From Galerina marginata (lineage: Eukaryota; Basidiomycota; Agaricomycetes; Agaricales; Galerinaceae): a stretch of DNA of 64,000 nt. Each line of letters starts with the position of its first letter. The stretch's first letter is position 1. Made by a program: the position numbers and the translations under genes. Positions 12,366-24,047 of the stretch are shown in pieces. The notes under the pieces were generated by a model. The model searched no databases, was not told the DNA's origin, and was given only the letters and a program-made list of their open reading frames with translations. The stretch covers positions 3,100,001 to 3,164,000 of the forward strand of contig JAECYW010000008.1 in the NCBI GenBank assembly GCA_023014335.1. The letters run 5' to 3'.

Positions 12366-13457
12366 GTTGGCGAACGTAAATCGATGTGATGGGAACTGTC
12401 AAAGACTCAAAGGGTGTCGCGAAAAAAGCTGTGCAATGGTTGAACTTTTGATCTAATCTAATCTCTAGTTACGTCATCCACAAAACAGGTCCAAGTCAGT
12501 CCTTGGGGAAGGTTATTTGATGAACAGGATTTAAAAATTGCTAGACACCATCGTTCAAGTCATTTCCTTTCGATGGTTTAGCGTCCGAACTGACTCAGTG
12601 ACCATTGTGACTGGGGAGAAGAAATTTCCACTGGGTAATTAGATCACATGACTATTCGCACGTGCCGCAACGCGTCGCGGTCAAAGCCCCTTTTATCCGG
12701 ATTCTCATATACATTTATAGGTGTCTGTGGTGTAACGCACTATCTGCATACAGTATCAATTGACCTCAAGAGCACTGTTCTACTCCAGTTGTGAGTCGAG
12801 TTATTTTGTAACTACTAACGCGCCTGAACCGTCGTGTGCGTCACTCTGTAGAATGTCATCTTTCTAAATGACGGAACACTTGTAAAGTTACACGCAGATT
12901 TATTCTGATGGGAGACAGTTGTAAAAGGTTGATAGCATTGTAAAAAAGGTTTTCGACCCCCAAACCGTTGTCCTAATTGATTTGTAAAATACCGCTGGAA
13001 TGTGTCCTCTCGGTCAGACATACCCGAGTAGTAAACCACGCAAGTAATCTGGGCCAATATTTCTCTCACCGAGTTCCACGGAAGGCATTAGACGCATCGG
13101 GTCGGATATACATGGGTGAATGTAGAGTAACCGGTAGTGATGTCATTCACTCGCTTGACTTGATTTGATTTTGCGATATCGCGGGTAATGCGGCTGTGAT
13201 CGAAATTAGATGGGCGCCTAAGTTGTTCACATCATACGACTTCCAAGTTCGATTTGTTGACAAATAATTCATAATTTGCAACCAGGAAAATAATACAGAG
13301 CCAGTTCCAACATTTATGAGCAACGAATATATATGAGAAAAGATGCAGTGAGGTGAGAAAGTAAATGAAATAGGCGGAGCTACATCGCAAGGCAGGCCTA
13401 AACCTGGGGACTGGAAGCGCTGCGTTAGCATAAAGTATACAAGGAGTGTAAAATATC
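12366..13457. other. Intergenic, promoter of the F-box gene and 3' flank of the peroxidase
   Basis: About 1.1 kb without a recognisable gene. It contains ATCTAATCTAATCT at about 12450, a short motif also seen inside the dispersed repeat at 55190. No other structure was seen. Confidence 0.4.
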
Positions 13458-15091
13458 TCACATAGCCGGAACTGTGGTAGGCGGCCCTGGCTGAGTTGGC
13501 AAAACGGGGAATGACGCGGTGGCACACTGATTCGAGAGTTATTTTATATGCCCGGCAGTTGAGTTCAGAAAAACTCACAGCTTGTTCAATATCCTCCATT
13601 GTCTGGCCGGGTGGGAGTGTGGCTGATCCATGGAAAGCAATAGCGGAAGGAATAACTTCACTACAATCCACCATCTATGAAATATTACTATTTGTGGCAC
13701 GATCGCGCGGTATTAATGAGCTGCTCACCTTTGATGGGTTCTGGCCCAAGAGCGCAAGTTTCTGGACACCCGACGCAAAGAGTGTCTGAATCCTTTGTTG
13801 ATTGTCTTCACAGAATTTGTATAAGTATTGAAGATTAATCGATAGAATTAGACGGTTACTCACTGGCGAATGATTGCCATGCACAGTTCGTTGCCGAATC
13901 ACGAGCGAGCTGTGGAATTAGACATGTTAATTGATGTAAAGATTCATTACACCTCCTTGAATAGCTTACAAGATGGTCTGATTGCAATCGGACCAGACCG
14001 GCGACGGCAGATTGGACTTCTCCTTGATTGCCTCCTTGCCTACAATGCCACAGTTGGTGAGCCAGCATTTGTACTTAATCAACTGATTTGCGTACCCAGT
14101 AAACATCGTGCCGCGCAGCTGCACGTCGACGAAGATTTGGGCTGGGGACTGTTGAGTATTTCAAATTTATATTTTATTGAAGACTCACTGTCGAAAACGG
14201 AGGGGGTCTGATCGAATGGCACTCTGCAACGCGGTGAGTAATGTTGTTTCGTTACGCAGAATATAAAGCGTACCCCTCAAGGTCTGGGATAATGTCGTCG
14301 GCACCAGCAACACTGTGAGAACCGCCGATGACGGCTACGGTCTCTTCTAATGTCAGCCCGAGGGGTTCGAAGCGCTGGAGAATGCTCTGGACACTGTCAA
14401 ATGGCTCCGGAACGAGATTGGGTGGCGATGCAGCTTTCGGTGGGGCACGTCCCATAAGGAATTGTATACGGGGTGCACCCGGGCATTGAACGAGGCTGAC
14501 GGCACCGGCAAGTTGAATGCTACACGAGGGTGGGTGAAAAGCGGTCCCCTGAACGATAATTTCACCTACAAATCTCCTGGAGTTAAGACATTGGAGTGCG
14601 CTTGCATAAATGGGCCTATTTCGTCGAGGATATCGTCAATTCCGAGGTTGGCGTGGAAGGTCAGCTCGGTTTCGTTGAAAACGGCGATAGAGCCGTCGGC
14701 TCCTCCACCACTGTTTATTATAGTTGAGCAAGAGCGATAGGAACATTTTGAGGGCACATACCCTGTTGAACCAATCCCAATCGCGTCGTGGAACAAGAGA
14801 CGAAGAGCACCGTGAGCCTACGAGTACTTCAGAATCTGCATGTTCAATTACAAGCAATTACAGACCGAGTCACCGCACTCGTTGGTGAAAAAATTGTCCA
14901 CTAGATCTTGGACGACGGGGAACAAGGCGCAGCACTGCGCGTTGATGGCAGTGTTGACGCCATCCGGGCATGTAGCCCGCTTCGTCCTTAGTCCTACGAG
15001 AGAAATAAGCACGCGATAACGACTTTGTTTGAGTTTACGGACCATTGACAAGGAGAGGGAGTGCGAGGATGAGTGCCTTTCTGAAGACCAT
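13458..15091 (-). CDS. Class II fungal haem peroxidase, generic (non-Mn, non-Trp) type
   Basis: A complete secreted class II peroxidase of about 355 residues in about ten exons. The start at 15091 gives a signal peptide ([17 protein letters not shown]) and a Kex2-like KR site before ATCPDG. Visible haem-pocket residues are the distal Arg65 and His69 in [10 protein letters not shown], the calcium-site motif GGGADGS (about 80-86) and the proximal His194 in [10 protein letters not shown]. The C-terminal exon joins to [20 protein letters not shown], the family's tail. The Mn(II) site of manganese peroxidase needs three acids. Here the first is Asp58 (normally Glu), the second is Gly62 (normally Glu) and the third is Asp200 (kept). 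The surface Trp used by lignin and versatile peroxidases (five before the proximal His) is Val189. It is therefore predicted to be a low-potential generic peroxidase acting on phenols, or an atypical Mn enzyme. Confidence 0.9.
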
Positions 15092-18000
15092 TTTCCGTGT
15101 AGTATGAGTAGAAGACGAGCGCTGCCTTGGTTTTGGTCACCAGAAATCCACTGGTCTTTATACCCTTCTTGTGTGATGAAGAGTCCATTTCGATTGAATT
15201 CACCAGATGGATGGTAAGAGGGGCGAATAGGTCACGTAGGTATGGCAGGTATGGAACGGCTAACACAGTTGAGCAACTTTTCAACGAATGTGGGAATGTT
15301 CCATCGTTCGGGGTCGTCAACACGGATGATCGATTCTTCCAGCTAATCCTATTCTATTCTGGGCCGAAGTAGTTAGCAATTAGAAATGTTTAACCTGTAC
15401 GTCTTCGATTATTTACGTTATTACTGGGTGTTGTTCTGTGACAGCTTCGACACTTCTCCAACTGAGAACCAAATGGTTAATAACCTATCCCAATCGCGCT
15501 GTTAGAGACATTAATGTGGATTTGTTCTCTGTCCATTCGCATTGCCTATCACCACACGTTTAGAATACAATCCAAAAGCCTTCCTAAAAATAAATACCTG
15601 CAAAAGGTGGGACGGCCGCTATGTTTTTTCCTCGAGGCTCGAACCAACGTAAAGCCTTGAAATTTGTATTACAGTCGATCTCTAGTCACTCTCGCCCATA
15701 CACACCTGATAAGGCTATCAGACGATACCTTCAGCTTCATTTAATCGCTTTAACCGACAATTGCATCCAAATGCAGCCTTCGCGACAGAAGTATTCAAAT
15801 TTCGCACCAGGCGTACAGTAGCCTGTTATACTCTGCGCTAATTGTCACTTTTTGAAGGCGTCCCAAACATGGGATCAGGTATCCAGTAAGGGTGATATCA
15901 GTATTTCTGAAAAGGCAGTACGGGAAATCGTTATTAATAAATAAACGTGCCAAACACGACTGTGTCAACCCCGCGGCACGCACCAGTTGTTGTCTGGACA
16001 TTCCGACACTGGGGAAATACCCCCATGACAGTTCCACGGTCATGGAAATCTCCTGATCATAATATGTGAGTGGAAAACTTGAAAATTCCTAACACTTCCA
16101 TCTGTCCCGACGTCATTGTTGCCAAACAGGTGGTACTTTCAGCGCTCAGTAAAATAGTCTACAACCCGGTTTACCACACATAAAGCCGAAGTGAGCTTTT
16201 GTAAAGCTGCCGTTGATTCGGTTCCGAGAATTCGACAGTTTAATCGTGAAGACAGACTGTAGCTTGACCCAGAATAAGGGTGAATGTTATGACCAGAGAC
16301 GATTCTGGGTGAATTGGAGGATTCAACTCCACTCGTGCGAAATATGAAGTTTGTTGGCTGCCTTGCAAGCTTATATTCGCAGACAAACACGGCTATTTGC
16401 TATAATCAGTTTGCAAGCTCAGGGAGGTGAAACGGTTTCTTCGCCGGTTGCATAGACCCGGCACCACCCAGGATTTATCTCAACTTGTTCCTCAATTGTG
16501 GAAGATCTCGCTGTCATACAAAGCTAAAAAGTCTTACTGACATGAAGTTGAAAATCCCGTGGCTCATACCACTTCCACCTGTAATTGTAAGCGCCCAGGT
16601 TTGTGACTCCTACTCTTGTCCTAGCCGACAAACGAATATCTGCTTGGTCAATAGAAGATTGTTCAGTAAAATTCCCTTTTAATACAAAGACGGAAGGGAT
16701 ACTTAATCAAAACTTGACGAGAACGAGCTGAAAATAAACACGAAGTCAATTTGTCAATAGTCGAACATGAGAAACCGTAGAGAGAGAAGCCACTTATTCA
16801 AAAATCACACGAGCTAGACCTTGTGGTTCACATTTCCTTTTCGTGCTCTGATGAATTCTAGCACCGTAATAAGGATTTTGCAACATTTTACTCTGTTAAT
16901 CTATTCCGGAGGTAATTTTCTGGTCAAATGCTACAGGGTCACCGCAGCAATGGAGATGCGCGTCTTCGAATCCAAGCTCAAATCCAAGCTCACTGATAGG
17001 TTACCAGAACTTCGATCTTGAGTACATCGTACCTTCTGCCGCATGTCCAGGACTTGAAGCCGTGAAACCAGGGATTGGGTTAGCACAAATACGAAGTTCT
17101 TCTCGTGGAAATCACCCTCGTCTTCCCATAACATCTATTCCCAGATGCCTAGCATTTTGATTGACAAAAATAACCGCCCACTTGGTGGACAAATTTTAAT
17201 TAGACGGTCTAAAAATATAACCCCGTTATCGCCATCATTTTCAACCATGAGAAACTCAAATGCACACATCGTCCAGTCGCTTGCCTGACCACATACACCA
17301 CACGTCCAGAGGCCTGAAAAAGAGGCTGCTCACGAAAGATGAAAATATTTGACAGTCGGTTGGGCTGCCTTAGGCACCAAACCTATGTATTTTTGCCTGT
17401 CCTTGTCTGCACGATGCTCTGAGCCTCGACCAGTACTGTGGTCCAGTATTATTTTTAGGTTGTCTATATTTATGGTTTTAAATTTATACTGAAGTGTGCC
17501 CTTTATTACGACCGAGTATAAAGACATGAATTTAATTCATTTATACATTGTCTTTGTCCCGAATTTCATTGACGAGGTAATTGCAAAAAATGTACCCTGA
17601 GGAGTTCGTGGGCTACATATTTACTTTTTCAAGCAGTGTAATTTCATTTGAGTGTCCTCGAACTGTTCAACGGAGCATTTTGAACAGTCGAAGAAGTTGG
17701 GAACCCCGGATAAAAGATGCAGATAATCTTCTGGATAGTTATACATGAATAGAATGCATCTAACCCAAATATGACGGTTACAAGAACGCGAATGAATTAA
17801 CCGGGGCCGGGAAAGCTGAAGCCTATCATTTTTCCCTCAGGCTCGTGGGTTTAGGCGGAAGTCTTGCACTGACCTATCGGAGGGGATAGCAAAACTGATC
17901 AGCGCAGAGTACTAGGCGCGGTTGATTGGTTCCTATCTCAAGTATAATTCTGTCGTAGAAGACTGAATCAGAGATCATATATGAGTGCGGGGTTAGCGGG

Positions 18001-19089
18001 TCTATGAGCGGGAAAGAAACGAGAGATCTAGAAGAACCAAAGCACCTCACGATTCCAATGTTCCATTTAAATGTGGCAGACGCTCCAGATGAAGGTCCCA
18101 GATGCAGCAGTCCGCCACCACAGAGGCATTTGCGGTAAAGCGATAATATTTGTGAGATTGGAAACTCCGAGGAATGAATACGACGAGGCTCTTCAGTCGC
18201 AACACGGATGGCCTTTCTTTATTGACGTTTACCAAAAGCTTCGGTTCCTGGCCTCACTGTTTTTAGTCACGATTCATGGAGACACGTTCAACTCGATCCT
18301 CGGTCTTTGCTCTCGTTTTCTTGTGTAGTAGCAGCGGTGTGGATGATCTCATGCGGCGAGTCATGCCTTGCATCTGACCCGGAACGACTTTCGGAGTTCA
18401 AGGAGTTACTCATACTGTCCTGTCCACCTTTCACCATAAAATATCAGGCGAATACAAACTTGTTGATAGGTCCGACGTTATGATTACCCGGATGTTAACG
18501 GCGTCCTTAATATCCGAATAGCAGCGCCAGTATTTGAAGTGAAGTGACCTCGCAGCATTGGCCCTTGTCCACATGTGTGTGTGCGTTTGCTAAATTCAAA
18601 CCAGGCTTGATATTGTCTCTGACCTGGGAGGAGTTTTACTTCCTTCCGTCTTTCCATTTTTATCCCGAACCTTCTCGTCGATGTCTACTTATTCAATCTG
18701 TAGATGGGCCATACATGTACCACGGTACTCATAGTACACGAAATAGAAGAGGTTGACGAGCAACGCTTCGATTCCCACTTCTAATATATCGGAGGGCGGG
18801 ATGTTTTCCTGTTGTACCTTCTTCAAGGTTAAATTTCTTCCTGATTTTAAGGCGGAACGGCCCATATAACTCTGCCGTGGTCTTCGCGAGTAAGCAACGC
18901 TCATACTCGACGAGTCCATTAGCTCTGACGGAAGTTCACTCGCCTTTCCATGGTCACGAGGCCCCATTCTACTTTCCATTTCAAAACGAGAGTTGCTACA
19001 TTTGCCTCTGGCGACCAGAAACGATCAGCCGTTGTTCACTAGATATTCACGGATAACTTGAAGCAAATGCCCTCCAAATTACTCTCCAA
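15092..19089. other. Gene-poor region upstream of the peroxidase
   Basis: Four kilobases with only short frames on both strands. None shows a domain or a consistent exon chain. The first few hundred bases (15092 upward) must hold the peroxidase promoter. The composition is that of old decayed DNA. An open frame at 18689-18979 (-) was looked at and not supported. Confidence 0.4.
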
Positions 19090-19342
19090 ATTACAGCTAC
19101 TTTCATATCGATAGGCCTAAGCGAAAAATTTAGACACATAGCTCGGTTAGCTAACATCTGATCGGGCTCTCTTCCGAGGTCCGGCTTTGCCAGCCAGCCG
19201 TCCTACGTGGCGAACGGCTGGGCGCTTTCAGGCGCCGGTCATGGTTCCAGACTCTCGGCTAGTAAGGTCTGGAGTCCGCCCAAAGCCCGCCCATGTGTGT
19301 AAAATTTGAGCTTAGGCCTATCGATATGAAACTAGCTGTAAT
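19090..19342. mobile_element. MITE-like foldback element
   Basis: Inverted terminal repeats of 33 bp: ATTACAGCTACTTTCATATC, continuing through GATAGGCCTAAGC, at 19090-19122, and its reverse complement with one mismatch at 19310-19342. Weaker symmetry extends inward to about 50 bp (AAATTTAGACACAT against AAATTTTACACACAT). The element is 253 bp with no coding capacity. The left flank carries a tandem CTCCAAATTAC (19072-19094). No clear target duplication beyond AT is seen. Confidence 0.8.
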
Positions 19343-19750
19343 GACGCGACCCGGACTGAGAGCGCCCACCAGGCTGGCGTAGTCTCTTACCGTCCGCACT
19401 TCCGGTGAGTTTGCCTTGTGATTGAGCCGCAATTTTCCACTCGTTATACGGTCCTTTCGTCAGTAAAAAGTACATTTAAATTTACACGTAGGACAACTAA
19501 GGCCTCCTTTATCAATTTCGTAACTATATCCGGGTGAATGAAGAGGGAAGAGGAAGGGAATACAGTCCTTGTGGATGTCCGAGAATATAAACAAACGATC
19601 AGGTCAACTAACCTACACGACGGCCTGCTACCAAGTCCGAGGAAGCAATTTGAGTGCCTAAAAATTGGTACAAAGAAGGAGCAAGGAAAAAGAGAGTCAG
19701 TAGTAAATTGTTCGAAACAATTTGAGTATTTTCCTGCCTATTCAACTTTC
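19343..19750. other. Short intergenic, no supported gene
   Basis: Lies between the MITE and the 3' end of the FAD hydroxylase gene. A + strand frame at 19538-19765 has no motif and overlaps the gene end. Confidence 0.4.
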
Positions 19751-21182
19751 TTATCGGTTTCCTAACCCACTGACCTGCCAGGCAATCATCCGCCTAACTG
19801 CGGGTATAGCTCCCAGGGTCCTCAAGATCCAGTACGGCAGGTCCACGACACTAGTCGTGCCCAAAGTGGTGACCACGCCCATGATCCTCTTCGTCAAACG
19901 GATGACGGATAGCGCGCTCTTTCTGCGAGTCTCTCCGTGTACTTCAAGCGGATTGGCCGAACCCGATGTGTCTGGCGGGTGGGTTTGGTTCATATGGGCA
20001 ACAAGAGCTGATCCGAGCGCAATCGCATCCCTAATGCCGAGATTCATGCCCTGCCCGCCGGCAGGTGAGTGGATGTGGGCGGCGTCTCCAATAAGAGTGA
20101 CATATCCGCCTAAAGTATCGTCTCTAGCATGCAGGCGGAAGACGAACTTATCAGCGATGGCAGCATGCGTCCTGAATCGGGTGGCCCATAACGATTTAGT
20201 GATACTTATTGGGTTTGGGTTAACAGTGGGATCCGAGGAGAAACTCAGCGGTCCGTGTGTGTTTAAATGATCTTGGAGGTACTCGAGCGACGGTTTGGAG
20301 GGCGGTGGTCCGAGAGCGGCGGGGACGTTAAACCCAATGCGGTAAATCGCGTCCTGTGACTCTGAGTTGGGGTTGTCCGTGCTCCATTTTTGGAGTGGGA
20401 TGAGAAGGAAGAAGGCGCCTCCATGTATAGTAGCCATGACGTTATTCGTTGGGAGTGTGGGCAACTCGTCGGAGAATGTCACATCCGCGAGCACGATTTG
20501 AGCCAGCGACTCGTCGACGGGAAGACCGTCAGGGTCGGCAAACCCGATACCAGATAGCTGGCGGATCTGGCATCGAAACGGCGTTAGTGAGGAAGTGAAG
20601 AGGAGCGACGAGCGCACAGTGCCCACCGCTGACCGAGCGCCATCTGCACCAATAGTATACTGAGCCTTGATAACTTCCCCTGACTCAAACAGCACTTCAG
20701 TGTTGCCCAGCTCATCGACGTCACCTTTGATCCCGACAGCCTTATAGGGACGTTGAACATAGATTCCGAGGCCATTCAAATGCTCCTCCAGTACGTCCTC
20801 GGTCTTATTTTGCGGCAAAAGGAGTACGTAAGGGTATTTCGTATACTGGGCAAGCACTGAAACGTCCAAAGTGAAGAACCTTGCTGTTCGATTCCAAATA
20901 TTCAAACTCTCGCCTTTAATACCGAGCTCGACGAGTTTATCGGCACACCCGATGGATTCAAGTGCCTTGAACAAAGAAATGAGTGAATTGCATCATATTT
21001 AGAGGGTTTCGGACCTCCAGAGTGGCTGCGTGTATCGCCATCGCTCGGGAAGTATCAGGTGTCCGTTCGACGGCGTCCACGATGACAATATCCTTGCATC
21101 CATGATGGAGAAGGGAAATGGCAGCTGCAAGCCCAGCTGGGCCTGCACCTACAATAAGCACAGATGTTCGCTCTGGGAGCAT
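19751..21182 (-). CDS. FAD-dependent aromatic hydroxylase (FAD_binding_3 family)
   Basis: A single-component flavin monooxygenase like phenol or chlorophenol hydroxylases. It probably uses NAD(P)H and oxygen to hydroxylate aromatic compounds. The ATG at 21182 opens a Rossmann fold with VLIVGAGPAGLAAAISLLHH. Exon 1 (21182-21015, 56 residues) joins to exon 2 at 20965 through a 49-bp intron. Exon 2 carries the DG motif TIGADGARSAVG and the GD motif GDAAHIHSPAGGQGMNLGIR, both needed for FAD binding. The total is about 460 residues, so it lacks the C-terminal thioredoxin-like domain of true phenol 2-monooxygenases. No signal peptide is seen; it is cytosolic. A hydrophobic in-frame extension upstream of 21182 has no better start and is treated as 5' flank. 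It could serve lignin-fragment breakdown, but that is inference. Confidence 0.9.
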
Positions 21183-21820
21183 GCCAGTGCCAGTGGTAAT
21201 TAAGGCGAACAAGATCAGGTCATTTGGAAGTAAGTAGTTGGTGAGGAGCAAGCAAGTCAGGAGCAAGGACCAATGCTAATTATGTAATACGAATAAAATT
21301 ACGTCATTCTCTCACCCCACCATGTGGCTCATCCTATCGACCATGAATGCATGACCTGGAAGATATGTTCTCAGGCGCATTCGTCGTGACACGGTGACGT
21401 CGTCCCTCCCTTGGGACGGCCGGGTTGACACACAGCCACACTTACGTCATCCTCTCCCGTCCGCTCCTCTCTGGCCCTCGTCACAGCGCTTTGGCTGCCC
21501 TCCCTCCCTCGGCCTTGCGCCGCTCGTCACCACGCGTTCGCTGGCGGCTGCGCGCGGCGGTCACAACACTTTGGCGGGGTGCCGACCTACCGACCCTCCG
21601 ACCCTCCGTCCTCGCCATGTGCCTCATCCAACATCAACAGCAGCCCATGCTCCGTTGCTTGCCCGCCTCGGTTGATGCCTTCAGGGAAGTTGAAGAAGTT
21701 GAAGTTGAAGGCAGGCGTGAAGATCATTATATGTAGTGAATTGATATTCAGGCATCATTTATTCGGGCAAGTAGATTAAATACAGTCCCGTTGTGTTAAG
21801 AAGTTGTAATAAACAGAATA
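21183..21820. other. Intergenic between hydroxylase and nuclease
   Basis: A GC-rich segment (about 21380-21700) with several GTCAC/GTGAC words, including CGTCACCA at 21525-21532, which also occurs upstream of the Crypton gene. Long + strand frames here are composition artefacts of the GC-rich stretch. Confidence 0.4.
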
Positions 21821-23848
21821 TCAATCACTAATATCAATCACCTCGCCGTCGTTGCTGTCTACTTCCGCCCTTTTGTAGTGAGAAGCCGCTCTCGCAGACG
21901 ACCCCACATCGGGTTCATCACCTGTCAGATCAATGTCCACCGCCATCATGGTGTTGGTGGGGTTGCAGCGCTGAGCGCCCATTGCAGAAGACTCGGCTTG
22001 GGGTTCGTCGACAGTTAGGTCAATGGTACCAAGGAATTTTGGCGCTTGCAAGCTTATCGAGTGCTGGGTTCCTTGTTGTGCGGCGTCAATGTCCTCGGAG
22101 TCCAAAGCTTCCAGAAGTAAAGAGTTGTAAAGTTTGGAAGTTGACTCAACGACTGGAGACGGTCTCCTCAGCCTAAGAGGCACCATCGGAACTGGCACAA
22201 TGGACGAGAGCCTACGCACAGGGCCACAATCCTGAATTGATACTGACTTTTTTTGTTTTTCTTTCTTCACAGGAACGATAGTCGGAGGAAAGAAAACCGT
22301 TGGAGCCCAGACATTGAGTTTGTCGTCTCCTGATGTCCCCGGGGATAGGCCCATCATTTTGACGAAGTACTCGGTTGAAATCCGGACGCGGTACCAGAAT
22401 TTAATAGACGACAGGTGACGTGTTTGTCGGGGCTTTGGCTGAAGTTCGTATATAGTTGTCTGTAAGTTATTGGTTCGCATAATGTGGGTCAGTGAGTCGT
22501 ACAAGACCCATGGCTGGAGAAAGTCCGAGTCAGTATAATTCTAGACAATAGGTACGACTCGGAAGCGTACCGAAATTAACATTTGAAGAAATACGCCCTC
22601 CCAAAGATTGGCGTGAAATGTTTTGTGTAGTCCAGTCCCTTCCTTCCAACCAAGGTCATTTGCGCAAAAACTGGCAAGCCTGTTGATACGAATACTACCA
22701 GGTTTCCAAGGTGTTGGCAGGGGTCCAGGTGTTGGGAAAAACGAGGACACAGGCCGTACGTAAAACTCAATAACCTGCGGCGAAAGAAACTCTTGAGAGA
22801 TAGATGCCGCAAGTTGCAGTCGACAAGAGGGAAGAAAACCACGGCTGTTGGAAATCAGCTCTTTGCGGATATCACAGATCCAAGAATTTAAGAATGTGCG
22901 CAAGTTATCACCATCCAAGGTATTGATCGCGAGGAGAAGGCTGTCACCAAAGCCACAATTTACGAGACCATGGGCAGTTTTTTGGCCGCATCCCGCTAAA
23001 CCATCGGAGTAGTCACCGCCTATCATCAAAGCCATCAACAGGTGTCCTCCGAGTGTTAGGCCCTCTATGGCCTCAATAGCATCCGCAGTGTAAAGACCAA
23101 GCTCGTCCTTGTTTTCGGTTGGTTTGGCTTTCACAGTGGTGCTATAAAGACAATTAACTTAATCATTACACCATTCTCGAGGAAAACAAACCTTCGAAGT
23201 ACTGCCAAGGCCCCAAAAACAAAAACATCACTGTCGGTAGTGAGGACAACATCAATTAGGCCCCGAGAGCTTAATTGGCCAAGCTCAGCATCAGCTTCGC
23301 CGAGAGCCTGGTGAATGGTGAATGATGAGAAGAAACAGATTACTTGGTGCGGGTAAATCATACGCACTTGATGAACATGAAAACCAAAGCATTCGATGAG
23401 TGTTTTGCAGGGACCAACCCAAGACGGTGTTTTAGACGCTGGCACAATCTTTCCGCGCTTTAAGGTTGGACGGTCATGGCCGTCGAAAACGAAAACCCAG
23501 GTCACTGGACTGCGTAGAAATTTACAAAGCTTGTAAAAGAAAATCTGGAGATGTCCAGGGCCATGGACGTGGCCCTGGGGATGCGCGGCACCGATGCACT
23601 GTGCCATAATAGCACTTGTGAACGTAAATTTGTTAGTTATAACCATATGAATAAACGTACTCTGTGTCAACCCCAATAACAAGTGTATGATGCCCTCGTA
23701 CATTTCGCTCATAGCCCTCAATCACGGCAAGATCTTGAATGGTGGTGATTTTTTCGGTTGTTTGAATTAGCTGCGGTCTCGCATCAGTTTTTTCTTTCAT
23801 TTGAAGAGAAGCATTGCTTTGCACCTTCCATAAACCGTTTATACCCAT
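21821..23848 (-). CDS. XPG/FEN-type structure-specific nuclease with SIM-like tail
   Basis: Starts MGINGLWKV, the XPG N-region. Spliced in five exons (introns near 23660-23615, 23370-23310, 23190-23141 and 22555-22500), the frame is unbroken. Acidic active-site positions of the FEN1 family all carry acids: Asp61 (IGVDTD), Asp107 (VFVFDGHD), Glu149 and Asp151 (GEADAEL), Asp170 and Asp172 (TTDSDVFVFG) and Asp228 (GGDYSDGL). The usual APGEA reads ALGEA here, a Pro-to-Leu change. These nucleases cut flap or junction DNA. The C-terminal region (after about residue 390) is long and polar and has a basic VKKEKQKK stretch. It also has three SUMO-interaction-like motifs, TIDLTVDEP, DIDLTGDEP and EVIDISD, the last at the very end. 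The start lies about 200 bp downstream of the Crypton gene's stop on the same strand. Confidence 0.85.
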
Positions 23849-24047
23849 GTTGGAACTGAGATGGATTGCGTTAGGGAAGCAAACTTGAGGTGGAAGATGT
23901 GGAGAGGAGGAGAGTCAAAACTTATGTCTCAAACAAATCTAAGAGCCTATCAACAAAATGCTTGTATTGACGATCAAACAAAACATGAGTGAATACAAAT
24001 GAGTAAAGCCAAAGGAACAAGACAAATAGTACAAATTATCGCACACA
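23849..24047 (-). promoter_or_regulatory. Spacer between Crypton gene and nuclease
   Basis: 199 bp that must hold both the 3' end of the recombinase transcript and the promoter and 5' leader of the nuclease. Its shortness suggests the two genes travel or are expressed together. No terminator-like or TATA element is obvious. Confidence 0.4.

Noticed and set aside
15795..16390. Minus-strand frames upstream of the peroxidase
   Set aside because: Short, with frequent stops around them, and no family motif or splice chain.
21394..21740. Long plus-strand open frames in the GC-rich segment
   Set aside because: The composition is proline- and serine-rich low complexity, without motif or introns. 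It is most likely promoter or junk DNA.
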